Part shown: piece by piece, positions 21,267 through 24,668 of the stretch
Numbering within the stretch: position 1 is the first letter of the stretch
Layout of the letters: every line of letters begins with the position of its first letter
Origin: Aadella sp043822885
GTDB taxonomy: Bacteria > Omnitrophota > Gorgyraeia > Tantalellales > Tantalellaceae
Assembly: GCA_043822885.1 (NCBI GenBank)
Contig: JBDRBI010000028.1
Location: forward strand, 1 to 24,668
Length of the DNA stretch: 24,668 nucleotides
Direction of reading: 5' to 3'
Translations under genes and position numbers: made by a program
The notes under the pieces: generated by a model
Seen by the model: only the letters and a program-made list of their open reading frames with translations
The model's database searches: none
What the model was told of the DNA's origin: nothing

Positions 21267-22005
21267 TCCATCCCCGGGATATGATCTTTCTTACCTTTTC
21301 GAGATCTTCCTCGGTATCAACCCCCAAGGTATCATGTCTGGTCTCGATGGTCCTTATCTTATACCCGTGCTCCAACACCCTTAGCTGTTCCAGTTTTTCA
21401 TCATGTTCGAGCGTGGATTTCGGCAGACCGGTAAATGTAAACAAAAAATCTTTAGTGTATGAGTACAGCCCGATATGTTTAAAATATCTGCCCGCTATGT
21501 CTTCCCCTTCCTCCGCGTCTCTGACATAAGGAATGGGGCTTCTCGAAAAATACAGGGCAAATCCTTTTCTGTCGACTACCACTTTTACAACATTCGGATC
21601 TTGTATTTCCCCGCTATGCGCCCGTTTGATCAGTGTCGCCATTTCAATATTTTGTTCGTACTTAAATACCCGGACCAGTTCATCTATCATATCGGGATGG
21701 ATCAGAGGTTCATCCGCCTGTACGTTAACAAATATATCCGCGTCGATCTTTCCGGCTACCTCGGCTACTCTATCCGTTCCGGAAAGAAGTTCTCTAGAAG
21801 TAAGCATAGCCTTTCCCCCGAATTTCTCAACCGCCCTTAATACTTTTTCTTTATCCACCGCTACGATAACATCATCGACTTCCCGCGCTTTTTTAGCCCT
21901 CTCCCACACGTGTTGTATCATGGGCTTTCCGTTTATATCCGATAGGACTTTTCCTTTAAGCCTCGTGGATTGCCATCTTGCGGGTATGACCGCTACTACT
22001 TTCAT
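21238..22005 (-). CDS. kdsB: 3-deoxy-manno-octulosonate cytidylyltransferase (CMP-Kdo synthetase)
   Basis: Activates Kdo with CTP for transfer to lipid A. 255 residues. Nucleotide-binding VIPARWQSTRLKGK at 6-19, GKPMIQHVWERA, LLSGTDRVAEV, VNVQADEPLI (about 93-102), YSRSPIPY-like FSRSPIPYVRD, and HIGLYSYTKDFL. The family usually ends soon after LEKVRKI. Here the last residues (AQSIGHRA) are written by a 7-bp repeat array, which also provides the TAG stop. ATG start at 22005 overlaps hldA by 4 bp (ATGA). Confidence 0.96.
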   Translation of the reverse strand: MKVVAVIPARWQSTRLKGKVLSDINGKPMIQHVWERAKKAREVDDVIVAVDKEKVLRAVEKFGGKAMLTSRELLSGTDRVAEVAGKIDADIFVNVQADEPLIHPDMIDELVRVFKYEQNIEMATLIKRAHSGEIQDPNVVKVVVDRKGFALYFSRSPIPYVRDAEEGEDIAGRYFKHIGLYSYTKDFLFTFTGLPKSTLEHDEKLEQLRVLEHGYKIRTIETRHDTLGVDTEEDLEKVRKIISRGWKAQSIGHRA

Positions 22006-23009
22006 TGACCGCCTCTTCCCGCTTCTCTCTTTAATCTGTCCAAAAGCTCTTTCTCTCCGACCACGGCAATTCCTACTTTACCTACGACTATTCCCGCGGC
22101 GCAATTAGCGATATGAGCCGCCAGCATCGGAGAAGCTTTACTTGCCGCGCACAAAGTGTATACCGCGACGACCGTGTCTCCCGCTCCGGACACATCAAAA
22201 ACTTCCTGGGCAAGTGTAGGTATTTTTTTTGGGGATCTTCCTTTCTCGAACACCATCATACCGTTTTCACCCAATGTAATGAGAATAACATTAGCTTTAA
22301 GTTTTTTAAGCAGTTTTTCTCCGGCTCTGTGCAGAGTTTCCCTGCTGTTTATCTGAAAACCCACGGCTTTCGCGGCTTCATGATGATTCGGAGTAATAAC
22401 ATTCACCCCTTTATAGTACGAAAAATGATTCTCTTTGGGGTCAACAGCGATTATTTTTCCGTATTTTTTAGCCTCTTTTACTACCATGCGCAGAAGAGAA
22501 GGTGTTATCAATCCTTTCCCATAATCTTCTATGATAAGCCCATCGGTATGTTTTATCTGTGTTTTCAGATAATCTTGTATTTTGCTAAGGTATTTGTTCG
22601 AGATCTGTTCTATGTCTTCGCGATCTATACGTACCACTTGCTGATGATGAGCTATTACCCTTGTTTTTAGAATAGTAGGCCTATTTTTATCGGATATTAT
22701 GCCTTCCGTGGATATATTGTCTTTTTCAAGCTGTTTTTTTAAGATATCCGCTTTTTCGTCCTCTCCGACTATTCCGACAAGAGATACCTCTCCCCCAAGT
22801 TTAGCGATATTGTTTGCTACGTTACACGCTCCCCCCGGCATAAATCCTTCGTTCTTGACCCAAACAACAGGTACAGGCGCTTCCGGAGAGATGCGTGATA
22901 CTTCGCCCCATATGAACTGATCCAGCAAGAGATCTCCTAGAACAATGATCTTCTTGTTTTTGAATTTCTTTACGACATTGGCTAGAGTAGAATATTTATA
23001 TTTTTTCAC
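22002..23009 (-). CDS. hldA: D-glycero-beta-D-manno-heptose 7-phosphate kinase (HldE kinase domain)
   Basis: PfkB-family kinase that phosphorylates heptose 7-phosphate at C1 on the path to ADP-heptose for the LPS core. 335 residues, only the kinase domain; the cytidylyltransferase-like HldC part of bifunctional HldE is absent. GDLLLDQFIWG (25-35), EAPVPVV (43-49), GGACNVANNIAKLGG (59-73), and the catalytic Asp278 in DVSGAGDT. GTG start at 23009 with GGAGG five bases upstream. Runs trxA-hldA-kdsB with short or overlapping junctions. The partner heptosyltransferase-like gene lies upstream. Confidence 0.94.
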   Translation of the reverse strand: MKKYKYSTLANVVKKFKNKKIIVLGDLLLDQFIWGEVSRISPEAPVPVVWVKNEGFMPGGACNVANNIAKLGGEVSLVGIVGEDEKADILKKQLEKDNISTEGIISDKNRPTILKTRVIAHHQQVVRIDREDIEQISNKYLSKIQDYLKTQIKHTDGLIIEDYGKGLITPSLLRMVVKEAKKYGKIIAVDPKENHFSYYKGVNVITPNHHEAAKAVGFQINSRETLHRAGEKLLKKLKANVILITLGENGMMVFEKGRSPKKIPTLAQEVFDVSGAGDTVVAVYTLCAASKASPMLAAHIANCAAGIVVGKVGIAVVGEKELLDRLKREAGRGGQ

Positions 23010-23026
23010 CTATTCCTCCGTGAACC

Positions 23027-23359
23027 CTATCCTAGATGAGGGATTATTTTTGAGATAATATCGTTTTTCGGTATCGCACCCGTGACTTTGTCCGCGACTT
23101 TACCGTTCTTGAACAGTATAAGAGTAGGTATATTCATAATACCGTAGTCCGCTGATGTCTTAGGCGCTTCTTCGATGTTGACTTTACAAACTTTTAATTT
23201 ACCTTGAAATTCTTCCGCGATCTCTTCGATGACCGGAGCGATCATCTTGCATGGCCCGCACCATTCGGCCCAAAAATCTACCAATACCGGAAAAGGGGAT
23301 TCAATCACCTCTTTTTTAAAATTACTGTCATTTACAGAGATCTCGAGTTTTTCTTCCAT
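23027..23359 (-). CDS. trxA: Thioredoxin
   Basis: Small cytosolic disulfide reductase. 110 residues. Active site WCGPC with Cys34 and Cys37, the cis-Pro at Pro78 (IPTLILFKNG), and VDFWAEW preceding it. ATG start at 23359 with AAAGGAG upstream. First gene after a sigma70-like promoter, heading a likely trxA-hldA-kdsB transcript. Its link to LPS sugar genes is positional only. Confidence 0.96.
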   Translation of the reverse strand: MEEKLEISVNDSNFKKEVIESPFPVLVDFWAEWCGPCKMIAPVIEEIAEEFQGKLKVCKVNIEEAPKTSADYGIMNIPTLILFKNGKVADKVTGAIPKNDIISKIIPHLG

Positions 23360-23370
23360 TCCGGACTCCT

Positions 23371-23444
23371 TTGTTCCTTGTGATAATAAGCGTCCCTACC
23401 AAGGGATTATTATATTATTTTAATATAGAACAAGCAAGGAACAA
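23371..23444. promoter_or_regulatory. 10-bp inverted repeat bracketing the trxA promoter
   Basis: TTGTTCCTTG (23371-23380) and its exact reverse complement CAAGGAACAA (23435-23444) lie on either side of the -10 element, the second overlapping the -35. An AACAATTGTT palindrome (23440-23449) is adjacent. Could be an operator or simply chance; no regulator is recognised. Confidence 0.5.
23409..23437 (-). promoter_or_regulatory. Sigma70-like promoter for trxA
   Basis: Minus strand: -35 TTGCTT (23432-23437), 17-bp spacer, perfect -10 TATAAT (23409-23414), about 50 bases before the trxA start. Predicted leader about 40 bases. Confidence 0.75.
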
Positions 23445-23458
23445 TTGTTTAGCGAGGT

Positions 23459-23688
23459 GAAGGAAGAAGGAAGAAGGAAGAAAAGTAACCAGTTGCCAGT
23501 TGCCGATTACCAAAAGATTGACTGAAGTGCTGTTTAGGAATTTGCGGGTTAAAACCCGCATTACATTACTAGTCACCAGTCACCTAGTCACCGGGTCACC
23601 AGTGTTTTCGAAGAAAATAGCTGGGGTCAACTGGTGACTGGTGACTTCTTCTCTCTCTTTCCTCTCGCTTCTCTCTTCTTTTACATCT
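23459..23688. repeat. Nested facing heptad arrays between the GT9 gene and trxA
   Basis: Left: GAAGGAA three times and GAAAAGT, then AACCAGT, TGCCAGT and TGCCGAT types, eight units in one register (23459-23514). Centre: an 18-bp palindrome TGCGGGTT-AA-AACCCGCA (23543-23560), AGTCACC units (23571-23600) and a TTTTC-GAA-GAAAA hairpin (23605-23617) with CCAG/CTGG outside. Right: GGTGACT units (23633-23646), then TCTTCTC/CTTCTCT units (23647-23688). CCAGT faces GGTGACT and GAAGGAA faces CTTCTCT, a nested inverted order. No gene is seen in this 340-bp gap. Confidence 0.88.
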
Positions 23689-23699
23689 ATGGTCTGCTT

Positions 23700-24668
23700 T
23701 TATTTGCCCAGGATAGCATCCGCGGCGCTGACAACATCATCAGTTGTAACTGCTTGTAAACATTGCAGTTGGTTATTGCACAGATGGGCCAGGCACCGAT
23801 CACAATCCGCCGGTTTGTGCAAGATAATGTCTCTATCCCCTAGAGGCCCCCATCGTCTGGGTGAAAGTCCGGGGTCATTGCGGCCGAAAATAGTTATGAC
23901 CGGGGTCCCCACGGCAACGGCTATGTGGACCGGTCCGGAATCGTTGGATATGAACAGCCGGCATCCGGATAAAAATTCCGCGAGTTCCCCTACTAAGAGA
24001 TCACCCGTAAGGTCCAGTGCTTTATTGCGCATATGTGAGACAATAGACGCGCTATATTCCGAAGTCTCATCTCCTCCCACCAGCACAATATCACATCCAT
24101 ACCTGTCTTTAAGGATATCCGCTGTTTCGGCAAATCTCTTGGGGTCCCACCTCTTGGAAACACAGCTGGCCCCGGCATGTATAGCTATTATTTCTTTCCC
24201 GATAGATTCGTCTTTTTTAAGAGACTCTATTAATTTTTTATCAGCATCCGTCGTAGCCATATAAGGTTTTCTGTCATATCCGGAAACATCAAAACCCGCT
24301 TCAACCAGGAGATCCCTGTTATAATCCGTCTCATGCATATCTCCTTCATGTTTCCTATGACCGACCTTTTCACTTAAAAGAAACCCCATATTTCTGTCAT
24401 ATCCTATACGCCGGGGTATACCCGCCAAAAACATTATCATATGTACGCGATTCGTAGGATGAAGAGCTATGGCGGTATCAAATTTTTCATTTCTAAGCTT
24501 TAAAGCAAATTTTACGGTATCTATAAGACTTTTCTCCTGTCCGTACTTATCGTATACGATAACCTTATCCAGATGCGGATTATTTTTAACTACATCCTTG
24601 TTCTCCGGTCTTACCAGAAAAGCAATATACGCGTCGGGATATTTGCCGCGCAAAAGACGGATGATCGG
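23700..24668 (-). CDS. Glycosyltransferase family 9 (LPS heptosyltransferase-like), 5' end outside window
   Basis: Probably adds heptose from ADP-heptose to the LPS inner core. 322 residues are visible, open to the window edge (PIIRLLRGKYPDAYIAFLVR at the edge is family-typical, so the start lies beyond 24668). Two Rossmann-like halves: the N-terminal DTAIALHPTNRVHMIMFLAG and the C-terminal AIHAGASCVSKRWDPKRFAE, SNDSGPVHIAVAVGTPVITIFG and SPRRWGP. NDSGPVH is the donor-site signature of GT9. Which enzyme (WaaC, WaaF or another GT9) cannot be told. Late cysteines (CDRCLAHLC) are noted, with unknown purpose. The heptose kinase gene hldA nearby supports the LPS role. Confidence 0.92.
   Translation of the reverse strand, partial: PIIRLLRGKYPDAYIAFLVRPENKDVVKNNPHLDKVIVYDKYGQEKSLIDTVKFALKLRNEKFDTAIALHPTNRVHMIMFLAGIPRRIGYDRNMGFLLSEKVGHRKHEGDMHETDYNRDLLVEAGFDVSGYDRKPYMATTDADKKLIESLKKDESIGKEIIAIHAGASCVSKRWDPKRFAETADILKDRYGCDIVLVGGDETSEYSASIVSHMRNKALDLTGDLLVGELAEFLSGCRLFISNDSGPVHIAVAVGTPVITIFGRNDPGLSPRRWGPLGDRDIILHKPADCDRCLAHLCNNQLQCLQAVTTDDVVSAADAILGK

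Overview
This window reads as a bacterial chromosome segment from a Gram-negative (diderm) organism. It carries genes for Kdo synthesis (kdsA, kdsB, kdsC, kdsD), heptose activation and transfer (hldA, a GT9 transferase), a lipid A late acyltransferase, LPS transport (lptB, an LptC/LptA-like protein) and an OmpA-like lipoprotein. All 26 genes I can support lie on the minus strand, so transcription runs from high to low coordinates. No rRNA, tRNA, IS transposase, phage gene or CRISPR array is visible. The taxon cannot be proven from these bases. The gene style and repeat-filled spacers suggest an uncultured diderm lineage such as Omnitrophota, which is inference from memory only.

Layout in the direction of transcription. 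(1) 24668-18634: a GT9 heptosyltransferase-like gene (5' end cut by the window), then thioredoxin with a clear promoter, hldA, kdsB, kdsA, kdsD and kdsC. (2) 18559-16076: queD, queC, queE and queF, the route from 7,8-dihydroneopterin triphosphate to preQ1 for queuosine (only the first step, folE, is not here). (3) 15860-13304: lpxL-type acyltransferase, an LptC-LptA fusion and lptB. (4) 13140-10282: hpf, tig and clpP (ribosome hibernation, nascent-chain folding, proteolysis). (5) 10104-5732: a class V aminotransferase with serA (serine pathway), then purA. (6) 5640-4960: an OmpA-family lipoprotein with its own sigma70-like promoter. (7) 4860-1: uppS, cdsA, dxr, rseP and ispG (3' end cut), the classical isoprenoid and envelope cluster.

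The genes are ordinary; the spacers are not. Except at overlapping or very short junctions, most intergenic gaps hold arrays of degenerate 7-bp units (sometimes 8). Unit sequences differ from gap to gap, but the 7-bp register is kept: ten successive units beginning AG at 8720-8789, units beginning CT at 8801-8885, GTNNNNA-type units at 12501-12528. Many arrays occur as facing inverted arms, and in two gaps (10901-11144 and 23459-23688) different heptad families are nested symmetrically like a large degenerate hairpin. The arrays usually sit directly after stop codons. They, or other short palindromic elements, supply the stop codon or C-terminal residues of kdsB, rseP, tig and queF, and perhaps lpxL. 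The arrays are interleaved with at least four other short repeat families: a GAGATTGC...GCAATGAC element, a 30-bp perfect palindrome flanking queD, a 54-bp post-stop element, and TTCGAAGAA-centred hairpins. The nearest precedent I know is the heptameric short tandemly repeated repetitive (STRR) sequences of filamentous cyanobacteria. The nested-palindrome layout and 3'-end placement are the most unusual things here.
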